Positions 7,964-15,350 of a DNA stretch of 35,683 nucleotides are shown here, in pieces. Source of the DNA: Bacillota bacterium (lineage in GTDB: Bacteria > Bacillota > Clostridia > Acetivibrionales > DSM-1351); NCBI GenBank assembly GCA_023393115.1, contig JAEWMS010000049.1, positions 1 to 35,683 on the forward strand. Reading direction: 5' to 3'. The first letter of the stretch is position 1; the number at the start of each line of letters is the position of its first letter. The translations under genes were made by a program, and so were the position numbers. Under the pieces are notes generated by a model. That model worked only from the letters and a program-made list of their open reading frames with translations. It did not search any database and had not been told where the DNA came from.

Positions 7964-9277
7964 TTATGGGTCAAGTCTTGTCATATCCCTTGGGAATAAT
8001 GAAGCTTCACGGACGTTTTTCTGGTTCAGAAGCATCATCAGCAGTCTTTCAAGACCAATACCCAGACCACCGTGTGGAGGCATACCATATTTGTGAATCA
8101 TCAGATATGATTGGAAATCCTCCGGCTCCAAACCCTTATCCTTCATTTTTTGAACCTGTTGTTCATAATCGTGAATTCTCTGACCGCCCGTCGTAACCTC
8201 AAGACCTCTGAAGAAAAGATCAAAACTTAAGGCATAATCAGGGTTTTCCTTGTCGTCCATTGCATAGAACGGACGTTTTGAGGAAGGGAAGTGGGTTATG
8301 AAAACAAACTCACTATTATATTCCTTTTTAACGAATTCACTTATTGCAACTTCTTCGTCAGGTTCAAAATCATAATAGTTCTTTATTTTATGTCCCATAC
8401 TCTTAAGTATTTCTTTACCTTCAATAAAGGTCAGGGAAGGTATTGTATCAATTTCGGGCACTGAGACATTCAGGAGTTCAAGCTCGAGAGCGTAATTGGT
8501 TTTAAGTTCTTCCATTACAGCTTTAAGCATACCTGTCTCCATAGCCATAACATCGTACATATCCTTAATATATCCCATTTCAAAATCCAGACCAATATAT
8601 TCATTCAAATGTCTTGAAGTATTATGCTTTTCGGCTCTGTAAACAGGAGCTATTTCAAATACTCTGTCAAAAACTCCCACCATTGTCTGTTTGTAAAACT
8701 GTGGGCTCTGATTCAGAAAAGCCTTCTCTCCGAAATAATCCAGTTTGAATATGTTGGCTCCGCCTTCGGCCCCAGCTTTTACTATCTTTGGAGAATGAAT
8801 TTCAGTAAAGCCTTTGGAGACCATGAAATTTCTAAAGCCGGATATAATACCTTCCTGAAGCTTGAATACTGCTCTTTGCTTATGATTTCTCAGAACAAAG
8901 GGACGGTTTTCAAGGTTGACTTCAAGGGAAATATTTAGTCCCTTTTTATTTATACTGATAGGCATTTGAGCAAATGGGGAAGAAAGCACGGTTATTTCCT
9001 TCAGACAAAGCTCAAACCCATTAGCTGCTCTTTCATCAGACTTAACTGTTCCTGATACCTCAACACTGTCATTCTCCTGAAGACTGTCCAAATCAAATTT
9101 ACAGATTTCAGGGTCATAGACACACTGCACCAGATGTCTTCCGGTACGAAGTATAATAAAGGCGAATGTACCCATGTTACGGATTCTGTAAACAGATCCG
9201 TTAAGAGTCAATTCAGAGTTGCTCTGTATATTTTCTGGACTAAACAGCATTGAGTCGTTTTGTGAAATTGACCTCAT
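7964..9277 (-). CDS. aspS: Aspartyl-tRNA synthetase, archaeal-type (probably non-discriminating)
   Basis: Charges tRNA with aspartate. The 437-residue length and lack of the bacterial GAD insertion put it in the archaeal/eukaryotic AspRS subfamily. Residues ~20-110 are the OB-fold anticodon domain; the class II core follows, with KGFTEIHSPKIV, FLNQSPQFYKQ, the motif 2 region FEIAPVYRAEKHNTSRHLNE, and motif 3 GGLGIGLERLLM near the end. The ribosome site (AAAGGAGG) lies within the last gatB codons, 4 bp separate the genes, and gatC-gatA-gatB-aspS is clearly one operon. That linkage implies it misacylates tRNA-Asn with Asp for GatCAB to amidate. Tight specificity cannot be proved from sequence alone. 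A separate bacterial-type AspRS elsewhere in the genome is likely. Confidence 0.93.
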   Translation of the reverse strand: MRSISQNDSMLFSPENIQSNSELTLNGSVYRIRNMGTFAFIILRTGRHLVQCVYDPEICKFDLDSLQENDSVEVSGTVKSDERAANGFELCLKEITVLSSPFAQMPISINKKGLNISLEVNLENRPFVLRNHKQRAVFKLQEGIISGFRNFMVSKGFTEIHSPKIVKAGAEGGANIFKLDYFGEKAFLNQSPQFYKQTMVGVFDRVFEIAPVYRAEKHNTSRHLNEYIGLDFEMGYIKDMYDVMAMETGMLKAVMEELKTNYALELELLNVSVPEIDTIPSLTFIEGKEILKSMGHKIKNYYDFEPDEEVAISEFVKKEYNSEFVFITHFPSSKRPFYAMDDKENPDYALSFDLFFRGLEVTTGGQRIHDYEQQVQKMKDKGLEPEDFQSYLMIHKYGMPPHGGLGIGLERLLMMLLNQKNVREASLFPRDMTRLDP

Positions 9278-9281
9278 GACT

Positions 9282-10727
9282 TTACATTCCTCCTTTCAAT
9301 TTGTCTAATTCACTTCTCAGTACATCCTGTACAACTTTAGGATTTCCTCTGCCTGCCAAAGCTCTGGAACACTGGCCCATGAGGAAGCCAAAGGTTTTTT
9401 CCTTGCCTTCCAAATATTCAGCAACAGCTTTTTCATTGTTGGCAAGTATTTCTTTTACTGTATTTTCAACTTCGCCGGTATCATTAATAACCTTGTAGCC
9501 TTTTTCTGCAATTATGGCTTCAGGCTCTTTTCCGCTTTCAAACATTTCTGCAAGTACCTTTTTAGCATTGGCAGCTGTTATTTCCTCTGCCTCCATCATT
9601 TTGAGCAAGCGGCCAAGAACATTTCCGCCAAAAGGAATATCATCAGCCGATAGGCCTGAATCATTCAATCTTCGTAATACTTCAACTATTATGAAGTTAG
9701 AAGCAGCCTTTGGGTTTCCACATTCCTTCGCTGAACTTTCGAAGAAGTTTGAGAGGCTTACTGAGGTTAGCAACAGATTTGCGTCAGCCTCGCTCAAACC
9801 ATATTCTGCAGTATATTTCGCAAATCTCTTGTCGGGAAGCTCCGGTAGAGAGCTGCGAATGGCTTCAATCTCTTCCTTTGTGAAGGTTACCGGAACAATA
9901 TCCGGCTCCGGGAAGTATCTATAGTCATGAGCATCTTCCTTACTTCTCATGGATTTGCTTTCGCCCTTGTTATCATCCCAGCGTCTGGTTTCCTGAATAA
10001 TTTTTTTACCTTCATCAAGAAGCTCTGACTGCCTTTGTATTTCTGCATCTATTGACCTTGCGATACCCCTAATGGAGTTGATGTTTTTCATTTCTGTTCT
10101 GGTTCCGAGCTCATCTGTTCCAAAGGGCCTGATGGATACGTTAACGTCTGCTCTCAAGGAACCTTCTTCCATACGGCAGTCGGATACTCCCGAGTAAAGG
10201 AGCATAAGACGTACCTTTTCAACAAATTCCCTGGCTTCCTCCGAGGAAGACAGATCAGGTTTGGTTACTATTTCAATTAGAGGAACACCGCAGCGGTTGT
10301 AATCTGCAAGACTATATTTATCATAACCGTCATGCAGCAGTTTTCCTGCATCTTCCTCAAGGTGGATTCTTTCTATTCTTATAAATTTCTCACCCTCGGG
10401 CGTATTAATTGTTAGTCCGCCGTTCTTGCATATGGGTAAATCAAATTGAGATATCTGATAAGCTTTAGGTAAATCGGGATAAAAATAATTCTTTCTATCC
10501 ATCTTTGAATACTCATTTATCTCACAGTTTAACGCCAGGCCGGCTTTTACAATATACTCAACTGCCTGTTTGTTAAGAACCGGCAAAGTACCGGGCATAC
10601 CGGTGCAAACCGGACAGCATCTGGTATTGGGTTCGCCGCCAAAGCTTACAGGACAGTCACAGAAGATTTTTGACCGGGTAGATAACTCAGCATGTATTTC
10701 TAAACCTATGGTTGGAATGTATTTCAT
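9282..10727 (-). CDS. gatB: Asp-tRNA(Asn)/Glu-tRNA(Gln) amidotransferase subunit B
   Basis: The tRNA-binding and kinase subunit of GatCAB, which activates the misacylated Asp or Glu and transfers ammonia to it. The 481-residue protein is full length. It begins with IGLEIHAELSTRSKIFCDC, with further cradle motifs KMDRKNYFYPDLPKAYQISQ, the GSLRADVNVSIRPFG segment, EMKNINSIRG and HDYRYFPEPD; the last ~150 residues form the helical and YqeY-like tail that grips the tRNA elbow. The ATG at 10727 is preceded by AGGAGGT. The gene starts 12 bp after gatA and ends 4 bp before aspS, so all are translated from one mRNA. Because aspS is in the operon, the main substrate here is probably Asp-tRNA(Asn). Confidence 0.97.
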   Translation of the reverse strand: MKYIPTIGLEIHAELSTRSKIFCDCPVSFGGEPNTRCCPVCTGMPGTLPVLNKQAVEYIVKAGLALNCEINEYSKMDRKNYFYPDLPKAYQISQFDLPICKNGGLTINTPEGEKFIRIERIHLEEDAGKLLHDGYDKYSLADYNRCGVPLIEIVTKPDLSSSEEAREFVEKVRLMLLYSGVSDCRMEEGSLRADVNVSIRPFGTDELGTRTEMKNINSIRGIARSIDAEIQRQSELLDEGKKIIQETRRWDDNKGESKSMRSKEDAHDYRYFPEPDIVPVTFTKEEIEAIRSSLPELPDKRFAKYTAEYGLSEADANLLLTSVSLSNFFESSAKECGNPKAASNFIIVEVLRRLNDSGLSADDIPFGGNVLGRLLKMMEAEEITAANAKKVLAEMFESGKEPEAIIAEKGYKVINDTGEVENTVKEILANNEKAVAEYLEGKEKTFGFLMGQCSRALAGRGNPKVVQDVLRSELDKLKGGM

Positions 10728-10739
10728 TGTACCGACCTC

Positions 10740-12200
10740 CTATAATTCAGGCACTCTGAACTCTGGGGCGAAGTCAGCCTCAAAAGTTGCAGCGGCTCTG
10801 AGTATTTCACGTTCACCAAGGGGTTTACCCGTAAAGGACAAGCCAATAGGAAGTCCATTTGAGTCATAACCACAGGGGAGTGATATGGATGGAAGACCTG
10901 CAATGTTAGCTGAAACTGTATAAATATCAGCCAGATACATACTGAGCGGGTCGTCTGTGTTTTGACCAAGTTTAAATGCTGTATCAGGAGTAGTCGGATG
11001 AAGTACTACATCATATTTTGCGAAGGCTTCATCAAAGCCTTTACTTATCAAAGTCCTGAGTTTGAGTGCTTTCTTATAGTAAGCATCATAGTAACCGGAT
11101 GCCAAAGCATAGGTTCCTAAAAGAATTCTTCTTTTAACCTCACGTCCAAAACCTTCAGCTCTGGATCTTCCTATCATTTCATTAAAGGTTTTGGCGTTTT
11201 CAGCTCTATAACCGTACTTAACACCGTCGTACCTGGAAAGGTTTGAACTTGCTTCGGCTGAAGACATAAGGTAGTATGCGGGAACCGCATGCTTAAGACT
11301 TGGCATTGAAAATTCTTCAACCTTGGCGCCGAGCTTTTCCAGAGTATTGATTGATTTGTACAGAGCGTCTCTTACTTCACTGTTCAGACCTTCAGTCAAA
11401 TATTCTTTAGGTATCCCGATTTTGTAATCCTTAATCCCTCCCGAAACAGAGGAAGCGTAGGATACTTCGGGAGAGTAATTTAGTGAAGTTCCATCTTTGG
11501 GATCCTTACCGCAAATTACATCTAATAATATTGCACAATCCTCAACAGTTTTTCCTATAGGACCAATTTGATCGAGTGAGGAAGCAAAGGCAACCAGACC
11601 ATATCTTGAAACCAGTCCGTATGTGGGCTTCATACCTACAACCCCACAAAATGCGGCCGGCTGTCGAACAGAACCTCCAGTATCTGAGCCTAAGGAGCCC
11701 AATGCCAGAGAAGCAGAAACTGATGCTGCAGATCCACCTGAGGAACCGCCTGGCACTCTCGATAAATCAAAAGGGTTTTTCGTTTTCTTAAATGCAGAGT
11801 TTTCTGTAGAACCACCCATGGCAAATTCATCGAGATTAACTTTTCCAAGTATAACTGCATTTTGTTCATTAAGTTTATTAACAGCTGTAGCTGTATAGGG
11901 AGGGATAAAATCCTCAAGCATTTTAGAAGCACAAGTGGTCTTTGTGCCCTCTATACAAATATTATCTTTAATACTGAGAGGAATGCCGCATAAAGGCTGG
12001 CTGTTTCCACTATCAATTATTTTCTGGGCTTCGGAAGCCTGCTGTAAAGCGTTTTCACCACAAACCGACAAGTATGAATCGATTTTTCCATCCATTTCCT
12101 GTATTCTTTTAAGATATATGTTGGTAAGCTCAACTGCGCTTATCTTTCTTGAATCCAGAAGGCTTCGAGCTTCTTTTATAGTTAATTTACTAATATCCAT
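10740..12200 (-). CDS. gatA: Asp-tRNA(Asn)/Glu-tRNA(Gln) amidotransferase subunit A
   Basis: The glutaminase of GatCAB; it releases ammonia from glutamine and channels it to GatB. The 486-residue protein carries the amidase-signature Ser-cisSer-Lys triad: Lys in PLSIKDNI (~residue 79), cis-Ser in GGSSGGSAASV (~153), and the nucleophile Ser in SDTGGSVRQPAAFCG (~178). Other family segments are NEQNAVILGKVNLDEFAMGG and RYDGVKYGYR. The ATG at 12200 follows GGGAG by 7 bases. It is second in the gatC-gatA-gatB-aspS operon, 48 bp after gatC; the gap holds a small GTTGCTG-type hairpin. The enzyme draws on the same glutamine pool as AsnB and is probably regulated with it. Confidence 0.97.
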   Translation of the reverse strand: MDISKLTIKEARSLLDSRKISAVELTNIYLKRIQEMDGKIDSYLSVCGENALQQASEAQKIIDSGNSQPLCGIPLSIKDNICIEGTKTTCASKMLEDFIPPYTATAVNKLNEQNAVILGKVNLDEFAMGGSTENSAFKKTKNPFDLSRVPGGSSGGSAASVSASLALGSLGSDTGGSVRQPAAFCGVVGMKPTYGLVSRYGLVAFASSLDQIGPIGKTVEDCAILLDVICGKDPKDGTSLNYSPEVSYASSVSGGIKDYKIGIPKEYLTEGLNSEVRDALYKSINTLEKLGAKVEEFSMPSLKHAVPAYYLMSSAEASSNLSRYDGVKYGYRAENAKTFNEMIGRSRAEGFGREVKRRILLGTYALASGYYDAYYKKALKLRTLISKGFDEAFAKYDVVLHPTTPDTAFKLGQNTDDPLSMYLADIYTVSANIAGLPSISLPCGYDSNGLPIGLSFTGKPLGEREILRAAATFEADFAPEFRVPEL

Positions 12201-12248
12201 TTTGATCTCCCATTCTCCTGTTGTTGTAAAACAGCAACATAATTAGTA

Positions 12249-12536
12249 CTATTCAATCATCTTTGGTATGGCAAAGCAATTTTCCATGGCATACCTAGAA
12301 TTGGAAAGAATTTTTTCAGTGTCAAATGGATTTCCAGGGTTATCTTCTCTCGTATTATTTGTAATTCTAGATATATGTTCGGTAGCGTCAATACTCTCAG
12401 TGTCGATATCTTTTATAGTATCCATTAAGCCGATTATATCCTGCATATCCTCGGCTAATGACTGCATCTCATCATTATCTAATGAGAGTTTGGCTAAACC
12501 GGCTATATATTTAATGTAGTCACTTGTATCAGCCAT
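12249..12536 (-). CDS. gatC: Asp-tRNA(Asn)/Glu-tRNA(Gln) amidotransferase subunit C
   Basis: The small belt subunit that wraps GatA and GatB and stabilises the complex. The 95-residue protein shows the GatC pattern: an N-terminal helix with YIAGLAKLSLDNDEM, an MQDIIGLMDTIKDID helix, then an extended region with REDNPGNPF and the C-terminal FAIPKMIE. The start is MADTSDYI at 12536, because GGAGG lies 7 bases before it; an in-frame ATG four codons upstream contains the ribosome site and is not used. It is first in the operon, behind a ~175-nt leader with promoter, hexaloop hairpin and strong terminator (12632-12747), so it appears to be the point where the whole operon is controlled. Confidence 0.95.
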   Translation of the reverse strand: MADTSDYIKYIAGLAKLSLDNDEMQSLAEDMQDIIGLMDTIKDIDTESIDATEHISRITNNTREDNPGNPFDTEKILSNSRYAMENCFAIPKMIE

Positions 12537-12631
12537 ATAAACCTCCAACTTTAGTTATTGTATTGTATAGAAGGTAAAATATTCATATGAAACGTTACCT
12601 TGTCAAAATTGCATATTATTAGTATTATACC

Positions 12632-12686
12632 AAAAAAATAAAAAAAGCTGTACCAGCTAAAGAAAAATTTTCTTAACTGACACAGC
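12632..12686 (-). terminator. gatCAB-aspS leader attenuator
   Basis: Strong intrinsic terminator on the minus strand. GCTGT (12686-12682) pairs with ACAGC (12651-12647); inside it CAGTTAAG pairs with the CTTTAGCTG arm; then T7-A-T7. No gene precedes it on this strand, only a promoter ~40 bp upstream, so it can only act as an attenuator for gatC. Its 5' arm is the 3' arm of the hexaloop hairpin. Confidence 0.85.
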
Positions 12687-12697
12687 GCCTTTGCTGT
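12682..12697 (-). promoter_or_regulatory. ANTAR-type hexaloop hairpin, gatCAB-aspS leader
   Basis: Perfect 5-bp stem ACAGC/GCTGT around loop AAAGGC, closed by C-G. GCTGT is also the base of the terminator stem, so the two structures exclude each other. It begins only ~15 bases after the predicted start, leaving no room for a second full hexaloop hairpin upstream. Confidence 0.8.
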
Positions 12698-12718
12698 AAA
12701 AAGTATTAATTTACAATG

Positions 12719-12747
12719 ATTATAATATATGCCCTGCAAAAAATCAA
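12719..12747 (-). promoter_or_regulatory. Promoter for gatCAB-aspS
   Basis: TTGATT (12747-12742), 17 bp, perfect TATAAT (12724-12719) on the minus strand. The start should fall near 12712. A second weaker site (TTGACA near 12605) after the terminator could give some unregulated gatC transcription. Confidence 0.7.
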
Positions 12748-12913
12748 TACTTTTTAGAAAGAACTGTTAAATATTTTGATTTTATTATTTGTCATTAAGA
12801 ATAGTCATATCTGTAGATACACCCAAAAAGCCCGGATTACGGCTTTCTATTTGACTAATATAAACAGCTGTACGATTTTGCAGGATTTGATTTTTGAAAT
12901 TGCAAAAAAATAC

Positions 12914-12942
12914 TTGACTGAGAGGAAAAATGTTAGTAAAAT
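12914..12942 (+). promoter_or_regulatory. Promoter for glnA
   Basis: TTGACT (12914-12919), exactly 17 bp, TAAAAT (12937-12942). Predicted start near 12949, giving a ~250-nt leader. It lies ~170 bp from, and divergent to, the gatC promoter. Confidence 0.65.
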
Positions 12943-12972
12943 AATTCTTGGAGTTGAAAGTTACATATTTTT

Positions 12973-12990
12973 GGAAACAATGGCGTTTCT
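12973..12990 (+). promoter_or_regulatory. ANTAR-type hexaloop hairpin, glnA leader
   Basis: Stem GGAAAC/GTTTCT (6 bp, one G-U) around loop AATGGC (A1, G4), closed by C-G, ~24 bases after the predicted start. GGC and GTTTCT are also the start of the terminator's 5' arm, so antiterminator and terminator exclude each other. Confidence 0.8.
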
Positions 12991-13028
12991 CATATTCCTT
13001 CGGGAGTTTATGAGTTACGCTTTTTTGT
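12983..13028 (+). terminator. glnA leader attenuator
   Basis: GCGT (12983-12986) pairs with ACGC (13017-13020), CTCAT with ATGAG, and the tip is a C(TTCG)G tetraloop, followed by TTTTTTG. It is a strong intrinsic terminator ~170 bases before the glnA start with no gene upstream on this strand. The remaining 13030-13200 is AT-rich and shows no further element I can support. Confidence 0.8.
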
Positions 13029-13201
13029 TGGTTCACCATCATTAATATTTTTGCTTCATATTATAAGGTATTTTTCATAAACTATATAAGTGCGACCCAA
13101 TAACCAACTCTTATATACAATGAAAACATATTTGTGTAAAATATTAAGTAAATTAAAGTTAATAAAAGAAAACATAAAATTAAAGGAAAGAGGTGGGGAA
13201 A

Positions 13202-14527
13202 ATGGCTTCCAAAAATGACCTGTTAAAGTTTGTGGAACAGAATGATGTTAAGTTTATAAGGCTTCAGTTTACCGACATTTTTGGCAATATGAAGAATATC
13301 GCCATTACAGATCAGCAGCTGGAAAGGGCTCTTGAAGAAGGTGTTATGTTTGATGCATCTGCAATTGCCGGCTTTTCAGAGGTAGAACAGTCAGATATGC
13401 TGCTATTCCCTGATCCGGACACATTTCAGCTTATTCCGTGGAGACCGCAGCACGGAAAGGTGGCCAGATTTATTTGCGATATAAAAAATTATGACGGATC
13501 ACAATTCTTAGGAGATCCAAGGTATATTTTGAAAAAGTCTGAAGCAAGGGCAAAGCAACTGGGTTATACCTTCAATATCGGTCCGGAATGTGAATTTTTC
13601 CTGTTCCATACCGATGCAGAAGGCAGACCCACAAATAAGACCCATGATGCAGCAGGCTACTGCGATCTTGCTCCATCAGATCTGGGAGAAAACTGCAGAA
13701 GAGAAATTTGTATGGTACTGGAAGACATGGGTTTTGAAATTGAAGCATCACATCATGAAAATGCTGCAGGACAGCATGAGATTGATTTCAAGTATAGTGA
13801 TGTAATGACTGCTGCAGATAGAATAATGACCTTCAGAATGGTAGTAAAAACTGTGGCTCAGAGAAACGGGCTCCATGCGACCTTCATGCCTAAACCCATA
13901 TATAATTCCTATGGTTCAGGTATGCACATAAATATGTCTCTTTCAAAAGATGGCAAGAACCTTTTCAATGCGGGTGCAAACAGTAAGGACATTTCAGATG
14001 TTGCAAAAATGTTCTGTGCCGGAATACTGGAACACGCAAAAGGGATAACAGCTGTTGCAAATCCTTTGGTGAATTCTTACAAGAGATTTGTCCCCGGATT
14101 TGAAGCGCCGGTCCATATAGCCTGGTCACACATGAACAGGAGTCTTCTATTGAGAATACCGGCTCAAAAAGGGGAGTCATCCAGAGTTGAACTAAGAAGT
14201 CCGGATCCATCCTGTAATCCTTATCTAACACTTGCGCTGCTGCTGACAGCCGGACTGGACGGGTTGGAGAAAAAGATGATGATACCTGCTCCTGTAGACA
14301 TAAACACATATAATCTTTCACCTGACCAGGAAAAAGAACTTGGTATCCAAAGACTTCCGTCAAATCTTTTCCTGGCTTTGGAAGAAATGAAAAAGGATCC
14401 TTACATCAAGGATGTTTTAGGGGAGCATATTTTTACTAAATATATAACAGCAAAGGAAGCTGAATGGGCCGAATATAATAATATTGTCCATTCCTGGGAG
14501 ATTGATCGCTACCTTTCTGCATATTAA
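13202..14527 (+). CDS. glnA: Glutamine synthetase, type I
   Basis: Makes glutamine from glutamate and ammonium. The 441-residue length fits the GS I-alpha subgroup of Firmicutes and lacks the I-beta insertion and adenylylation tyrosine. The beta-grasp domain (residues 1-100) has VKFIRLQFTDIFGNMKN. The catalytic domain shows GPECEFFLF, ENAAGQHEIDF, ATFMPKPIYNSYGSGMHINM, NSYKRFVPGFEAPVHIAWS, NRSLLLRIP and the ELRSPDPSCNPYLTLA substrate region. The start is the ATG at 13202 (MASKND), 6 bases after GAGGTG; an in-frame GTG three codons earlier overlaps the ribosome site. The ANTAR regulator gene follows 142 bp downstream. Its own leader carries a promoter, hexaloop hairpin and terminator, so glnA and the regulator are probably under autoregulated attenuation. 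Confidence 0.97.
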   Translation: MASKNDLLKFVEQNDVKFIRLQFTDIFGNMKNIAITDQQLERALEEGVMFDASAIAGFSEVEQSDMLLFPDPDTFQLIPWRPQHGKVARFICDIKNYDGSQFLGDPRYILKKSEARAKQLGYTFNIGPECEFFLFHTDAEGRPTNKTHDAAGYCDLAPSDLGENCRREICMVLEDMGFEIEASHHENAAGQHEIDFKYSDVMTAADRIMTFRMVVKTVAQRNGLHATFMPKPIYNSYGSGMHINMSLSKDGKNLFNAGANSKDISDVAKMFCAGILEHAKGITAVANPLVNSYKRFVPGFEAPVHIAWSHMNRSLLLRIPAQKGESSRVELRSPDPSCNPYLTLALLLTAGLDGLEKKMMIPAPVDINTYNLSPDQEKELGIQRLPSNLFLALEEMKKDPYIKDVLGEHIFTKYITAKEAEWAEYNNIVHSWEIDRYLSAY

Positions 14528-14564
14528 TTTTAAATCGCTGCCTGTAGAGCCATTATATTAATGA

Positions 14565-14635
14565 AAAGATGCGTGCTGCTTTTTGCTATCTGTTCTGTAG
14601 CTTCAAGTGCACGAGAATACTGTATATGCATCTTT
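14565..14635 (+). other. Stem-loop between glnA and the ANTAR gene
   Basis: AAAGATGC (14565-14572) pairs perfectly with GCATCTTT (14628-14635); CGTGC and GCACG can pair inside it, with a T5 run in the loop. There is no T-tract after the outer stem, so it is more likely an mRNA processing or stability hairpin than a terminator. It lies 34 bases before the downstream start codon. Confidence 0.4.
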
Positions 14636-14669
14636 CAAGTTATTCACGCTCAGACGGAGGTGATTGCCA

Positions 14670-15245
14670 GTGAGTGCAGGAGGGATTCTTATAGTATGCA
14701 GCAGGCCTGATTTAATTAAAGACCTTCGAACCCTCATGCTTCAACAGGGATATTCGGTGGCAGAGTACTCTTTATCTGCAAATGAGGCCAGGCGTAAACT
14801 TGATTTTTTTGAACCAGAATTAATACTTATTAACGCTCCTTTACAGGATGAACTGGGTATAGACCTTGTTCTTGATATTTCTGATAAAACCGATGCTGGC
14901 ATTATCGTTTTAGCTAAACATGAGCATCTTGAAGAAATGCAGTACAAACTCGAAAAAGTTGGTGCATTGATTCTTCCTAAGCCTATAAACAAAACAACTC
15001 TTTTGCAGACTGCGAAATTTGCAGCAAACTCCCGGAGATCCCTCAGGGGTTTAAAGCTTCAGAATGATGATCTAGAAAAGAAGATAAATGACAGGAAGGT
15101 CATAGAAAAAGCTAAATGGTTGCTGGTTGAAAGAATGAATATGACTGAACCTCAGGCTCATAGGTATATTCAGAAAAGAGCTATGGATACAAGGGTATCT
15201 CAGGTTAAGGTTGCTGAGGAGATACTATCAGGTTTTAATGAGTAA
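14670..15245 (+). CDS. ANTAR-domain RNA-binding antiterminator with pseudo-receiver (NitR-like)
   Basis: A two-domain protein of 191 residues. Residues ~5-118 fold like a response-regulator receiver, but the acidic pair is C10-S11 and the phosphoacceptor position is Asn55 (LILINAPLQ); only the conserved Lys (ILPKPI, Lys104) remains, so normal phosphorylation is not expected. After a coiled linker, residues ~136-188 are the ANTAR helices (DRKVIEKAKWLLVERMNMTE, then KRAMDTRVSQVKVAEEIL). ANTAR proteins bind hexaloop RNA hairpins and block terminators. The position after glnA matches the clostridial glnA-nitR pair. I take GTG at 14670 as start, 9 bases after GGAGG; a TTG two codons earlier is too close. 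It is the likely trans-factor for the eight hexaloop hairpins listed here. Its signal may come from GlnA or GlnB (inference). Confidence 0.9.
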   Translation: MSAGGILIVCSRPDLIKDLRTLMLQQGYSVAEYSLSANEARRKLDFFEPELILINAPLQDELGIDLVLDISDKTDAGIIVLAKHEHLEEMQYKLEKVGALILPKPINKTTLLQTAKFAANSRRSLRGLKLQNDDLEKKINDRKVIEKAKWLLVERMNMTEPQAHRYIQKRAMDTRVSQVKVAEEILSGFNE

Positions 15246-15249
15246 TAAG

Positions 15250-15272
15250 GCATAATATCTTACTAATTATGC
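15250..15272 (+). terminator. Weak hairpin after the ANTAR gene
   Basis: GCATAAT/ATTATGC, 7 bp, with a 9-base loop, starting 4 bases after the stop and followed by ATATTTAG. A possible weak terminator for glnA-nitR. Confidence 0.35.
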
Positions 15273-15317
15273 ATATTTAGTCATTCCACACAATGGGTTT
15301 ATTGGTTTTTAGCTAAG

Positions 15318-15345
15318 TTTACATAAGTTTTTTAAGCTTTATAAA
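15318..15345 (+). promoter_or_regulatory. Possible promoter for a small RNA
   Basis: TTTACA (15318-15323), 16 bp, TATAAA (15340-15345); start expected near 15352. It lies in a 711-bp gap between the ANTAR gene and amt and upstream of a strongly folded segment. Confidence 0.4.
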
Positions 15346-15350
15346 TATAT

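Noticed and set aside
12540..12715. T-box riboswitch before gatC or asnB
   Set aside because: A leader terminator before tRNA-related genes suggested a T-box, but the T-box antiterminator core (AGGGTGGNACCGCG-like) and long specifier stem are absent in both leaders, and the gatC leader is too short.
12820..12850. Terminator AAAGCCC/GGCTTT between the gatC and glnA promoters
   Set aside because: It is a short hairpin of about six pairs lying in neither transcript as predicted from the two promoters, and the T-runs are interrupted; too weak to list as a feature.
12785..13042. 85-codon minus-strand reading frame between gatC and glnA
   Set aside because: No ribosome site, no family resemblance, and it spans the glnA promoter, hexaloop hairpin and terminator on the other strand.
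12776..13045. 89-codon plus-strand reading frame in the same gap
   Set aside because: It overlaps the glnA leader elements, has no ribosome site and has a composition like random AT-rich sequence.
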